Part shown: piece by piece, positions 26,727 through 35,947 of the stretch
How positions within the stretch are numbered: the first letter of the stretch is position 1
Layout: each line of letters begins with the position of its first letter
Source of the DNA: Metopolophium dirhodum
Lineage: Eukaryota > Arthropoda > Insecta > Hemiptera > Aphididae
Length of the DNA: 64,000 nucleotides
Assembly (NCBI RefSeq): GCF_019925205.1
Contig: NC_083560.1
Span: 152,542,758-152,606,757, forward strand
Direction: 5' to 3'
Made by a program: the position numbers and the translations under genes
Notes under the pieces: generated by a model
Seen by the model: the letters and a program-made list of their open reading frames with translations, nothing else
Database searches by the model: none
What the model was told of the DNA's origin: nothing

Positions 26727-29700
26727 TTACAAATTACAATTACCCACAAATGGCAATGGACATAATTGCCTGACGGCTCTACGAAAAGTTCCATTCGCCG
26801 TTTTAACGTCAACCACGCGTATAACACCGTCTTGCCCTGGTATGACATTGATAATCCGACCTAAACGCCATTTCATTGGTGGAAGGTTTTCATCGCGCAT
26901 GAGTACAATGGAATCTTCCTTCAGTTTGACACCCTTTTCGCTTGCCCACTTTGCCCGTTCCTGAAGTTGGGACAGATACTCTTTGCTCCACCGTCTCCAT
27001 AGAATATCCGAATATTGTGACACGCGTCGCCAACGAGATAGATAATTTGTTGGTACGTTTGTGTCATCAATTTCTGGTATGGCGGAGAGAGAGTCACCGA
27101 TGAGAAAATGCCCGGGAGTTAAATGAGACATATCACTAGGATCGGAGGACATAAGTGTTAAAGGACGACTATTTAGACACGCCTCTGCTCGGGTTATAAT
27201 AGTTAGCAACTCCTCGTAAGTAAAGTACGAATCACCCAAGACTTTGGATAATAAAGATTTCATGGATTTTACACCTGCTTCCCATAGACCGCCGAAGTGA
27301 GGTGAACGGGCAGGTATGAATTTCCAATCAATGCCTAAATCTGATAACGTATCCATAGTCCTTTTTTTATTTTCGTCACTATGAAATAATTGGTACCATT
27401 CCTTTAGTTTCCGGTTGGCCCCTACGAAATTCGTTGCATTATCTGAGTATATTACCATGCTTTTTCCCCGACGGTCAAAAAATCTATTTAATGCGCGTAT
27501 AAAAGCATCGGTGCTCAGGTCACTGACGAGCTCGAGATGTATAGCTCGCGTAGCTAAACAAATAAAAACGCTTACATAAGACTTCACTTTCGGGGCATTT
27601 CTTCGAGTGCTAGTTTTAACCATGAAGGGCCCGGCGAAGTCTACTCCACATCTTAGAAACGCGCGGCCTGGAGATACCCGATGTTTAGGCAGATCACCCA
27701 TTATCGGTTGCATTATAATAGGTTTTTGTTTAAAACAAATAACGCATTTATTTACTATGTTTCGTGCTAAATTGCGACCGTTAATTGGCCAGTAGCTCAT
27801 GCGTACCGACGATAACATAGCTTGTGGACCTCCATGCATTAGTGTTACGTGCTCATTACATAACAATAATTTCGTGAAATTACTATTTGGTGGTAACACT
27901 ATAGGGTTACGCTGGAATATCGAAATTGATGCTGCATGTTTTAATCGTCCACCCACGCGTATTATATTATTCTTATCTAAGAACGGTCGCAGACGAAATA
28001 ACTTACTCTTACTTGATATTGCCTCTCCGTTAAGCATAGATTTTATCTCATTAGCAAACTCATTTCTTTGAACAACTTTAATTAATGCCGTTTTTGCCAA
28101 TTTTATTTCGTCAGCACTTAAATTACCAATCAGTCGGCACCGATCGCCTGGTTTGTCGGTTTTACGTAAGCAATTAGCTTTAAATCGTAAACAATATGCT
28201 ACGACTCTTATCAATTTACCGAAAGACGAATACCGATTTATGATATTTATATCCCTTGCCGTAGTGCATAGAGCGCTTATCTCATTTATTTTTGTTTCTG
28301 CGCTCTCCTCGTTGCAATCTAATGAGCGGTTCGTTGTATCAGGCCACTCGTTTTCGTGTCGTGACAACCAACTTGGCCCGTTCCACCAAACTGATAAACT
28401 AGCTAATTGGGTGGGACAACAACCGCGTGAAATCACGTCAGCTGGATTATCGACACCGCTAATGTGAAACCAGTTTGAGGGAGACGTGATCTCTTGAATT
28501 TGACCAACTCGGTGTGCTACGAAGGTTTTCCATTTTTTCGACGTTGACGTAATCCAGCACCATGTGACGCTGGAATCGGTCCAATAATATGCTTTACTGA
28601 TTGACAATTTCAACCTTGGTACGATCTTATTTGCTACCTTTGCTAGCAATAGAGCGGCGCACAATTCCAATCGTGGTAGCGACAATATTTTTAGTGGTGC
28701 TACCTTTGACTTTGCGCAAATTAATTGTATCTTATGTTTGTTATTCATGTCCGTACAACGTAAATACAAACAACATCCATATGCCTTAATACTCGCGTCC
28801 GCGAAACCGTGTATTTGTATCGAGTGTATTTTATCGTTTATCGTAATTTGACGCGGAATTTTAATTGCATTTAGATGCGATAATTCGGATTTGTATTTAT
28901 ACCACTCACTGCTTATCTTTTCCGAAACCGGTTCTGACCAAGATAAACCCTCTTTCCATAACTCTTGCATGATTAATTTTGCACATACTATTACCGGACC
29001 AATTAAGCCGAGTGGGTCGTATATACGTGCAATATCGGACAATATGTTGCGTTTAGTAAGAGGCGTTACTAACGACGTTTCATTTATCTTATATTTAAGT
29101 TCATCGGTGTGAGAGTCCCAATATAGACCAAGTATTCTAGTTAAATCATTACTTGTCTCTTGAAAATCCACTAAGCCATCATTGTTGTCGAAACCATCTC
29201 GAATTATATCCAAATCGTTAGACGCCCATTTACCTAGCTCTAATTTAGCTGTAGACATTAATTTGATAAGTGCATTGCGTATCTCGATTGCGTCTTTCTT
29301 TGTAGCTGCGCCGCTGATAAAATCGTCCATATAAAAATCATGTGCAATTAATGGTGCTACTGTTGGATATTGAACTTGTCCGATTTCCGATAATCTTTGT
29401 AAGCAAGCCGTCGCGAGATAAGACGCAGGTACTGTCCCATAGGTGACAGTGTTTAATCGATATATCTTTATAGGGTCATTATCGTTCTCTCTCCACAATA
29501 TACGCTGATAATCACGATGTTGCTCACAGACCTGTATCTGTCGGTACATTTTTTTTATATCGGCAGTTAACACAAAATTGTGCGTGCGAAATCTGGCTAA
29601 TATGTGAATTAATTCTTCTTGTATTGACGGTCCCTTTTGTAGTACGTCGTTTAAACTAAACCCACTTTCTGTTTTTGTTGATGCATCAAATACTACGCGT

Positions 29701-32018
29701 AATTTTGTTGTGAGACTGTTTTCATTTTGGACGCAATGGTGAGCTAGATAGCACATACGACCGGGCAATTCGATTTCTTCGTTATCCATATTCTGTGTCA
29801 TATGGTTTAATTTTTCATATTCGTTCATAAATTTTACGTAATCCTTTTTCAGCGAGGGATTTTTTCTAAATCGCCTTTCTATTGCGAATAATCTTCCTTT
29901 TGCGATGTCGTAGGAATTGCCTAATTTTGAGACGTTTCCGCGAAACGGTAGATGTACGACAAATCGACCGCTCTCGCTGCGACTAACGTTCTGCTTGAAA
30001 TGTTGTTCACAAGTTTGTTCTTCCATCGTGTACGGTTTGCTTTGGCCATAATCCTCGACGCGCCAAAACTGTTGTATTACATTTTCTAAAGACTCATATT
30101 TGTTTTCATGACTGTTTGATGCATAACAGGAAATCGTGTTTTTTATGTTTGTGTCATTTGATGTTAAACCAGAAATAATATATCCAAATTTAGACTCGCG
30201 ATATACAGGGCCATTTGACTCCGGTTTATACTGCTGAGCTCCCACAATATCATAAAAATGACGTGCTCCAATTAATATGTCAATTTTCTGCGGAACGTTA
30301 TATGACGGATCCGCAAGTGTAATCTTTTCGAGTTTCACCTTACTTTTAGACACACTCCGCGCAGGTAACTCTCCCGTGATTTTTGGAACAATTAATAATT
30401 GCGTGTTTATTTCATAATCACTCACACGCGATTTGATTCTTAACGATACCGTTGCCGTCACGTTTTGTTTTGAATTCCCAATGCCGTAAACAATATGATT
30501 AGTCTTATTTTTAATTAATTTTAAACTGTTTACCAACTCCGCACAAATGAAATGATTAGTAGACCCCGAATCGAGCAATGCCCGGGCGTAAGTCTTCTCG
30601 CCGTTTAAGCCGAATACTTCTACTACTGCGGTACCTAGCAACACGTTATCTGTCTCGTTAGCGACATGTGCTGTCGTTGACGTCGTAGCCATCTGTTCAC
30701 CTTTATCTGTGTTTACTACTTGTTCGTTGATATTAGGTTTTTGGTTTAAATGTAACATCGTGTTATGTGGTTTATTACATTTAAAACAATATTTACCAAA
30801 ACATTTACTACCGCTGTGTTTGCGTAAACAAATTTTGCACAGATCCAGTTGGACTACTTTGTCAATACGATCACGTGCCGATAAAGAAGTAAATACGGGA
30901 CATTTATAAATAGTGTGCGGCTGATTACACGCATAGCATATAGCCGTAGCTGTCGATGTAAATGCCGTTGAACTTGTTGCGGCTTTGTATTTATTATTTT
31001 TAATAAACTTTGAAAGACCTTTTTCCTTTTTTGCAGACTCTGTATTTATATATTTCGACGATTCAATGGATTCGGATATTTGGAATCGATCCTCTATGAA
31101 CTGGATTAATTCCGTAACGGACGGTATTTTGTCCTTGACCGATTTACTCTCCCACTCTTTCAACGTCTCGTTGTTTAATTTTGAACACAGTATATGCAAC
31201 AACAGTGGACCCCACTCTTTCGGCTTCTGTCCAAGCGTTTCTAGAGCTTTCATATTGCTGACGAGATCGTCGGAAAATTGACGTAATTTTGTCGAGGTGC
31301 TCTCGTTTATTGGAGGCAAATCCACAATATTTTTTACGTGCGTCTGTATCAAAATTTTTTTGTTATCGTATCTATTGATCAGACTTTTCCAAGCTATATC
31401 ATAATTTGTTGCGGTAGTTTCCAAATATTTTATACAACTTGCTGCGTCGTTTGACAGAGATGACCTTAAATAGAAAAACTTTTCTATGGCAGTCAAGTCC
31501 TCGTTAGTATGCATTACAGACATATAAATATCCTTAAATGACATCCATTCGTCATATTTTCCTGAAAAAACTGGAATATTTAATGGAGCCAATCTAACTA
31601 TTGATTTCGTACTGCCTCTTTGTGTTTTTTCTTCGCTGTTTTGACCCCAATCGATCAAATTTATTGTTTCGACCTTCGAATTTTCCCTTTTTGACGCTCT
31701 TATACATATCTCGGCTTCTGACATGACCTTAAAGTACAAGTTTTCAAATTCTATTCGGTAGGGATAATGTTCACTTGTATTTCGTATTTCTTCGTCGTTG
31801 TCCTCTATTGCCGATTGTACCTTTTCAAATTCGTACCAGTTCTCTTCTATTTTTGCTTTACGAATCTCAATCTGTACGACTTCTCGTCCTTCTGATTGTA
31901 TATAAGTTGAGAATCTAGTTATCGCTGCCTTTAATTGGCCTCTTCGCGCTATCAGTGCTGATATGTTTTCAGCCATATTTAATGCTCTTGTATATAGGTA
32001 TAATTGCCAACCGTTCAA
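26727..32018 (-). CDS. BEL/Pao Gag-Pol polyprotein
   Basis: A single open frame of 1763 residues encodes Gag and Pol without a frameshift. Domains in order: a DUF1759-like capsid region (about 140-290); CCHC-type cysteine/histidine clusters (361-376 and 394-418); a retropepsin with A-L-L-D-S-G at D483; a reverse transcriptase with T-A-D-I at D820 and the Y-M-D-D box at 896-899; an RNase H-like region with F-A-D-A-S at D1074; an integrase zinc-binding HHCC region from about 1390; an integrase core with catalytic candidates D1460, D1526 and E1580; and a DUF5641-like C-terminus (W-R-R-W, then V-x-L-M-R). No stop or frameshift is seen, so the polyprotein may be functional. The first Met at 32018 is not necessarily the start. 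A second Met at 31976 begins a stretch (MAENISALIARRG) that looks more like the usual BEL Gag N-terminus. The protein acts in cytoplasmic particles that reverse transcribe the element RNA and integrate the DNA. Confidence 0.95.
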   Translation of the reverse strand: MNGWQLYLYTRALNMAENISALIARRGQLKAAITRFSTYIQSEGREVVQIEIRKAKIEENWYEFEKVQSAIEDNDEEIRNTSEHYPYRIEFENLYFKVMSEAEICIRASKRENSKVETINLIDWGQNSEEKTQRGSTKSIVRLAPLNIPVFSGKYDEWMSFKDIYMSVMHTNEDLTAIEKFFYLRSSLSNDAASCIKYLETTATNYDIAWKSLINRYDNKKILIQTHVKNIVDLPPINESTSTKLRQFSDDLVSNMKALETLGQKPKEWGPLLLHILCSKLNNETLKEWESKSVKDKIPSVTELIQFIEDRFQISESIESSKYINTESAKKEKGLSKFIKNNKYKAATSSTAFTSTATAICYACNQPHTIYKCPVFTSLSARDRIDKVVQLDLCKICLRKHSGSKCFGKYCFKCNKPHNTMLHLNQKPNINEQVVNTDKGEQMATTSTTAHVANETDNVLLGTAVVEVFGLNGEKTYARALLDSGSTNHFICAELVNSLKLIKNKTNHIVYGIGNSKQNVTATVSLRIKSRVSDYEINTQLLIVPKITGELPARSVSKSKVKLEKITLADPSYNVPQKIDILIGARHFYDIVGAQQYKPESNGPVYRESKFGYIISGLTSNDTNIKNTISCYASNSHENKYESLENVIQQFWRVEDYGQSKPYTMEEQTCEQHFKQNVSRSESGRFVVHLPFRGNVSKLGNSYDIAKGRLFAIERRFRKNPSLKKDYVKFMNEYEKLNHMTQNMDNEEIELPGRMCYLAHHCVQNENSLTTKLRVVFDASTKTESGFSLNDVLQKGPSIQEELIHILARFRTHNFVLTADIKKMYRQIQVCEQHRDYQRILWRENDNDPIKIYRLNTVTYGTVPASYLATACLQRLSEIGQVQYPTVAPLIAHDFYMDDFISGAATKKDAIEIRNALIKLMSTAKLELGKWASNDLDIIRDGFDNNDGLVDFQETSNDLTRILGLYWDSHTDELKYKINETSLVTPLTKRNILSDIARIYDPLGLIGPVIVCAKLIMQELWKEGLSWSEPVSEKISSEWYKYKSELSHLNAIKIPRQITINDKIHSIQIHGFADASIKAYGCCLYLRCTDMNNKHKIQLICAKSKVAPLKILSLPRLELCAALLLAKVANKIVPRLKLSISKAYYWTDSSVTWCWITSTSKKWKTFVAHRVGQIQEITSPSNWFHISGVDNPADVISRGCCPTQLASLSVWWNGPSWLSRHENEWPDTTNRSLDCNEESAETKINEISALCTTARDINIINRYSSFGKLIRVVAYCLRFKANCLRKTDKPGDRCRLIGNLSADEIKLAKTALIKVVQRNEFANEIKSMLNGEAISSKSKLFRLRPFLDKNNIIRVGGRLKHAASISIFQRNPIVLPPNSNFTKLLLCNEHVTLMHGGPQAMLSSVRMSYWPINGRNLARNIVNKCVICFKQKPIIMQPIMGDLPKHRVSPGRAFLRCGVDFAGPFMVKTSTRRNAPKVKSYVSVFICLATRAIHLELVSDLSTDAFIRALNRFFDRRGKSMVIYSDNATNFVGANRKLKEWYQLFHSDENKKRTMDTLSDLGIDWKFIPARSPHFGGLWEAGVKSMKSLLSKVLGDSYFTYEELLTIITRAEACLNSRPLTLMSSDPSDMSHLTPGHFLIGDSLSAIPEIDDTNVPTNYLSRWRRVSQYSDILWRRWSKEYLSQLQERAKWASEKGVKLKEDSIVLMRDENLPPMKWRLGRIINVIPGQDGVIRVVDVKTANGTFRRAVRQLCPLPFVGNCNL

Positions 32019-32392
32019 TGTATCGACCCTATTTAAAATTATTGAATAATGGGGTATCCAATAATTATATAATCTATATGATTGTTGCTACGAGTTGTAC
32101 TTTGTACCTGTCTGCTATGGGCGGACTCTGTTAGTTTTTATTATTTATAAATAATTAATTTTACTAACTACGAATTGCTAACGCTACCTAACCCTTGAAT
32201 ACGTGTCTATTTTGTAGTTTAAGGAATAAGGGAACTATGATAATTTTTATACGATAGGAATGACTCTCTTACCTTGATTTTTATTCGTTAGCTCATCCCG
32301 CGATGTGAATTTTCAACACGAACCTCTTTTTGAATTTCACTGACACGATAACCAGTTTGAAATCGACATGAGATAATACACGACACTCTTGC
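32019..32392 (-). other. BEL/Pao 5' leader
   Basis: About 375 bp between the primer-binding site and the gag-pol start. It is AT-rich, with no ORF, repeat or clear structure that I can support. Confidence 0.6.
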
Positions 32393-32410
32393 GATCCGGC
32401 CGATGGACCA
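32393..32410 (-). other. BEL/Pao primer-binding site
   Basis: The minus strand begins TGGTCCATCGGCC two bases inside the 5' LTR. The plus strand here ends in CCA and resembles a tRNA 3' end (GATCCGGCCGATGGACCA). The sequence is close to insect tRNA-Gly and tRNA-Tyr acceptor ends but not an exact match to either from memory, so the primer tRNA is left open. Confidence 0.75.
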
Positions 32411-32412
32411 AA

Positions 32413-32659
32413 TGTTACGCTGGTTAATAAATTTAACGCATTTTCTTTAGTGGACTGTAAATTTTATTTTTATTTTTACACGATATTATGCTAGACACAG
32501 TGCTCACGTCTGACTAACAGCAGTGCAAGAGGGAGACACCGATCTAGCGACAATTAACATTAATAATAATAATAATAAAAAGACAAAAATACACTGATAA
32601 CGACCAGGTACTCATTAAAGTGCATAGATAGCAATAATATATAATAAGCATACGTGACA
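32413..32659 (-). repeat. BEL/Pao 5' LTR
   Basis: Right LTR on the plus strand, 247 bp, differing from the left LTR at two positions with no length change. On the minus strand a TATATATT stretch (32636-32643) lies near the LTR start and could serve as a TATA element. A TCAGTG initiator-like motif lies about 45 bp further on. The promoter parts are tentative. Confidence 0.95.
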
Positions 32660-32664
32660 TTATG
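32660..32664. repeat. TSD TTATG, right copy (BEL/Pao)
   Basis: Matches 26358-26362 exactly. The satellite resumes here in the phase left by the insertion. Confidence 0.93.
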
Positions 32665-34437
32665 TTTATTCTTTAATTTGAAATGATGTAACCCAACAAT
32701 GAATAATGTTAATATCATTGTATTTATTCACTTCTAAATTCTAGTTTTGCTTACAACTAATCTATCTATAGATGACTAATGTATTTGCAATTGCCTGAAG
32801 TCTTATTTAACAACAACTTATGTGTTTTTTTTATTTGAAATGATGTACCCAAACAATGAATAATGTTAATATCAACGTATTTATTGACTTCTAAATTCTA
32901 GTTTTGCGTACAACTAATCTATCTATAGATGACTAATGTATTTGCAATTGTCTGAAGTCTTATTCATCAACATATTATATTTATTCTTTAATTTGAAATG
33001 ATGTAACCCAACAATGAATAATGTTAATATTAACGTCATTTTTGGGTTTTAAATTCTGGTTTTTCTGATCATCTAGTTTATGTATAGTGGATAAATGTAT
33101 TTGCAATTGTCTGAAGTCTTATTCATCAACATATTATGTTTTTTTTTTAATTTGAAATGATGTACCCCAACAATAAATAATGTTAATATCAACGTATTTA
33201 TTGACTTCTAAATTCTAGTTTTGCGTACAACTAATCTATCTATAGGTGACTAATGTATTTGCAATTGCCTGAAGTCTTATTCATCAACATATTATGTTTA
33301 TTCTTTAATTTGAAATGATGTAACCCAACAATGAATAATGTTAATATTAACGTAATTTTTGAGTTCTAAATTCTGGTTTTTCAGATCATCTAGTTTATGT
33401 ATAGTGGATAAATGTATTTGCAATTGTCTGAAGTCTTATTCATCAACATATTATGTTTATTCTTTAATTTGAAATGATGTAACCCAACAATGAATAATGA
33501 TAATATTAACGTAATTTTTGTGTTCTATATTCTAGTTTTGGGTTCAACTAATCTAACTAAAGGTGACTAATGTATTTGCAATTGTCTGAAGTCTTATTCA
33601 ACAACAACTTATGTGTTTTTTTTATTTGAAATGATTTACCCCATCAATGAAAAATGTTAATATTAACGTAATAATTGAGTTCTAAATTCTAGTTTTCTGA
33701 ACATCTAGTTAATTTATAGTGGATAAATGTATTTGCAATTGTCTGAAGTCTTCTTCATCAACAAATATTTTTTTTTTTTTTAATTTGAAATGATGTACCC
33801 CAACAATGAATAATGTTAATATTAACGTAAGTTTTGAGTTCTATATTCTAGTTTTGGGTTCAACTAATCTAACTAAAGGTGACTAATGTATTTGCAATTG
33901 TCTGAAGTCTTATTCATCAACATATTATGTTTATTCTTTAATTTGAAATGATGTAACCCTTCAATGAATAATGTTAATATTAACGTAATTTCTGAGTTTT
34001 AAATTCTGGTTTTTCTGATCATCTAGTTTATGTATCGTGGATAAATGTATTTGCAATTGTCTGAAGTCTTATTCATCAACAAATTATTTTTTTTTTTTTT
34101 AATTTGAAATGATGTAACCCAACAATGAATAATGATAATATTAACGTAATTTTTGTGTTCTATATTCTAGTTTTGGGTTCAACTAATCTAACTAAAGGTG
34201 ACTAATGTATTTGCAATTGTCTGAAGTCTTATTCAACAACAACTTATGTGTTTTTTTATTTGAAATGATTTACCCCATCAATGAAAAATGTTAATATTAA
34301 CGTAATAATTGAGTTCTAAATTCTAGTTTTCTGAACATCTAGTTAAATTATAGTGGATAAATGTATTTGCAATTGTCTGAAGTCTTCTTCATCAACATAT
34401 TATGTTTTTTTTTTAATTTGAAATGATGTACCCCAAC

Positions 34438-34441
34438 AATG
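34438..34441. repeat. TSD AATG, left copy (Ty3/gypsy)
   Basis: Four-base target-site duplication, matched at 49450-49453. With one copy removed the satellite reads CAACAATGAATTATG in phase. Confidence 0.9.
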
Positions 34442-34545
34442 TGTCGCGGTCCTGTGAGGAGTCGCGAGGATGAGGTGGTGCGGGGTCTTTTGACCACGTG
34501 AATAAAAAAAAACAAAAAAAATAAATAACGAAACGACGAGTGGAG

Positions 34546-34551
34546 TTTATT
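34546..34551 (-). terminator. Candidate poly(A) signal in Ty3/gypsy 3' LTR
   Basis: AATAAA on the minus strand, about 170 bp after the LTR's TATAAA and about 100 bp before the LTR end, in the expected R/U5 position. Confidence 0.45.
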
Positions 34552-34833
34552 TTGTAGCGTATTTATGAGCGAGAGCTAAAAAAAAAACAACAGGCAACGG
34601 AGAACAGAATTCTACGCAAAACCGTAAAGAAGAAAAAAAAAAGAGAACAACGATGACGGGTGGTGCAACGATCTGCGGCCGCGGGTTGAACGTCTCGTAT
34701 CAGTCGTCGGAAAACTAGTGACTTTATAATCCGGTTCACCCAACGGCCGGCCGACGGTTCACAGCGCGGGTGTCGCGCGCTGGCGTCGTCTGTCGTCGAT
34801 TGGCGGTTTGTTTGAGAAGCGTAGCGCGGCTTT

Positions 34834-34874
34834 CCGCGTAAAAGGCTATTTGAATTCAAACAGCTATTACGCGG
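34834..34874. repeat. 41-bp imperfect palindrome in Ty3 LTR
   Basis: Outer arms CCGCGTAA and TTACGCGG are exact complements, and the centre TTTGAATTCAAA is a perfect 12-bp palindrome. The same structure is conserved in the other LTR at 49399-49439. It sits about ten bases from the U3 edge, so it could be a protein-binding dyad or a hairpin in the DNA. Its function is unknown. Confidence 0.85.
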
Positions 34875-34884
34875 GACCGCGTCA

Positions 34885-34898
34885 TACTCCCCCCCCAA
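34885..34898 (-). other. Ty3/gypsy polypurine tract
   Basis: The minus strand reads TTTGGGGGGGGAGTA directly before the 3' LTR, a typical polypurine tract for plus-strand priming. The rest of 34899-35030 is GC-rich 3' untranslated sequence with nothing else recognised. Confidence 0.85.
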
Positions 34899-35030
34899 AC
34901 TGCCAACGGCGGTGGTGTTCCGGCCGTTGCCGGTGTTGTCAAAGGTTGTGTGTGGAGGGTGGGTGTGGTAAACACCTGTCCGTGGGCACGTTTTTCCAGC
35001 TGTGTTCAGCGGACGTGGCCCTGGTGGTGT

Positions 35031-35933
35031 CTAGTCATGTTGGGGGAACGTGGGGAGACTGAAGTACATGAGGCTGACCTCCATGTCTTCAGTGCCAGCC
35101 ATGCCTGCGTCGGTCTCGCCTAACAGGTCCGCCTCCTCTTCCGGGGATATTTCCATATCCGCGGTTTGAGGGGTCGCGGCTGTTGGTTCTTCCGCGGTTC
35201 CGGTTGTTCCGGAAGTGGTTGTCACTTCCGGTACCGTGACCACGGTGAGGTCCGGTGTCGCAGGTTCTGGCTGTGGCGGGACGGGGGCTGGTGTTGGCGC
35301 CGGTTTTTCCAGGCGGTGCTGCTGGGACGTCTGCTTTGACTTGTAGTCCCGCATCCGCTGTTTGTTCCGGCGCTGGCGGGCGTTGAGTGAAACCGGTGGT
35401 GTTGCGTCGGTGGTGTTGTCCCTTTTTGGCAGCGGGTTGACGGGCGGTCCTGGAGGCGGGATGGTTGATGTCCTCGGTGCCGGTACTGGTCTCTCCATCA
35501 GTGGGTGGGGAGGCAGTCTCGCCGGTGCCCGACTTGTTGTTGTTGGTGGCGCCGGTCGAGTTCGGGTCGCCGGTCGTGCTGCGGCTACCGGTCGTGCCGT
35601 GGCCGTCGGTCGAGTCACCCGCCTGGGGCTGCGCGACATATTGAGCCGCATTGCGGTTGCGGGTTCGCCGCTCGTCGCCCTTTGGAAGACGACGGTCCGG
35701 TCCTCCCACCCACGCGTGTAGGCGGCCCACAGTACCGGGTCCCGCTGCAACTGCGCCGTGGTCATCTGGCGGACCCGTGCCGCCGTGGTGGTGTTGGTGC
35801 CCTCCTCCATGCTGACTGACCTCAGCAGCTGCTGGCTGCGTTCCAGCAGTTCCGCCGCTTGTTGGAGGGTGCTGGATGTGGCTGGTGGTTGACGCTCCAT
35901 TGGTGCTATTCCGACTGAAATGATGTACACCAA
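35031..35933 (-). CDS. Ty3/gypsy ORF3, unrecognised proline/arginine-rich protein
   Basis: Open frame of 300 residues starting 14 bp after the pol stop, at the place where env sits in env-bearing elements. I do not recognise a family. Visible parts: a polar helical N-terminus with L-L-E-R-S-Q-Q-L-L (about 30-38) and the segment R-D-P-V-L-W-A-A-Y; a long P/T/A/R-rich low-complexity middle; a basic patch R-Q-R-R-N-K-Q-R-M-R (about 187-196); and an acidic C-terminus with E-E-E-A-D. No signal peptide, transmembrane segment or cysteine motif is seen, so it is not an env. The start could be the Met at 35933 or the one at 35900. The basic patch would suit a nucleic-acid-binding accessory protein, which is inference. 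GC-rich sequence gives long spurious frames here (other frames are also open for about 200 codons), so coding status rests on length and placement only. Confidence 0.55.
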   Translation of the reverse strand: MVYIISVGIAPMERQPPATSSTLQQAAELLERSQQLLRSVSMEEGTNTTTAARVRQMTTAQLQRDPVLWAAYTRGWEDRTVVFQRATSGEPATAMRLNMSRSPRRVTRPTATARPVAAARPATRTRPAPPTTTSRAPARLPPHPLMERPVPAPRTSTIPPPGPPVNPLPKRDNTTDATPPVSLNARQRRNKQRMRDYKSKQTSQQHRLEKPAPTPAPVPPQPEPATPDLTVVTVPEVTTTSGTTGTAEEPTAATPQTADMEISPEEEADLLGETDAGMAGTEDMEVSLMYFSLPTFPQHD

Positions 35934-35947
35934 ATGCTATTGTGGGT

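Larger units (their letters stand above)
26363..32659 (-). mobile_element. BEL/Pao LTR retrotransposon, apparently complete
   Basis: Element of 6,297 bp with 247-bp TG...CA LTRs, a 5-bp TSD (TTATG), a primer-binding site next to the right (5') LTR, a purine-rich tract next to the left (3') LTR, and one uninterrupted gag-pol frame. It is inserted into the satellite and transcribed right to left. The LTRs differ at two positions: C/T in the CACGTCyGAC segment, and T/A at the end of the AAT triplet run. The insertion is therefore recent relative to the array. No env-like ORF is present. BEL/Pao assignment rests on the protein domains and TSD length. Confidence 0.96.
32660..34441. repeat. Satellite segment between BEL/Pao and Ty3 elements
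   Basis: About 11 monomers in the same orientation as the left array, with mixed b, c, d and a types. Two monomers carry an unusually long T-run (near 33768-33782 and 34086-34101). No genes are seen. It is continuous in register with the array on either side once the two insertions are removed. Confidence 0.97.
34442..34884 (-). repeat. Ty3/gypsy 3' LTR
   Basis: Left LTR, 443 bp. On the minus strand it has a 41-bp imperfect inverted repeat near its start (34834-34874), a TATAAA (34723-34728), and a downstream AATAAA (34546-34551). This order fits U3, transcription start, R and poly(A) signal. It differs from the right LTR by a G/A after CCACGT, a C/A in GTCGmGCGC, and a T/C in CGTCyGTCG. Confidence 0.95.

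Noticed and set aside
26494..26848. Short minus-strand frames over the BEL/Pao 3' LTR and gag-pol end
   Set aside because: Low-complexity translations of LTR and 3' end sequence, overlapping the real frame or the LTR, with no family resemblance.
27607..31281. Several plus-strand open frames of 60-104 codons
   Set aside because: They lie antisense to the BEL/Pao gag-pol frame and show no domain; they are shadows.
34563..35062. Frames of 84-111 codons over the Ty3 LTR (also 49128-49424)
   Set aside because: Translation of LTR sequence, repeated in both LTRs, with phenylalanine runs from A/T tracts; not a plausible protein.
35089..35819. Alternative frames over ORF3 (213 codons minus strand; 119 and 104 codons plus strand)
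   Set aside because: GC-rich sequence leaves several frames open. Only the 35031-35933 frame starts directly after pol and spans the whole interval. Not fully excluded.
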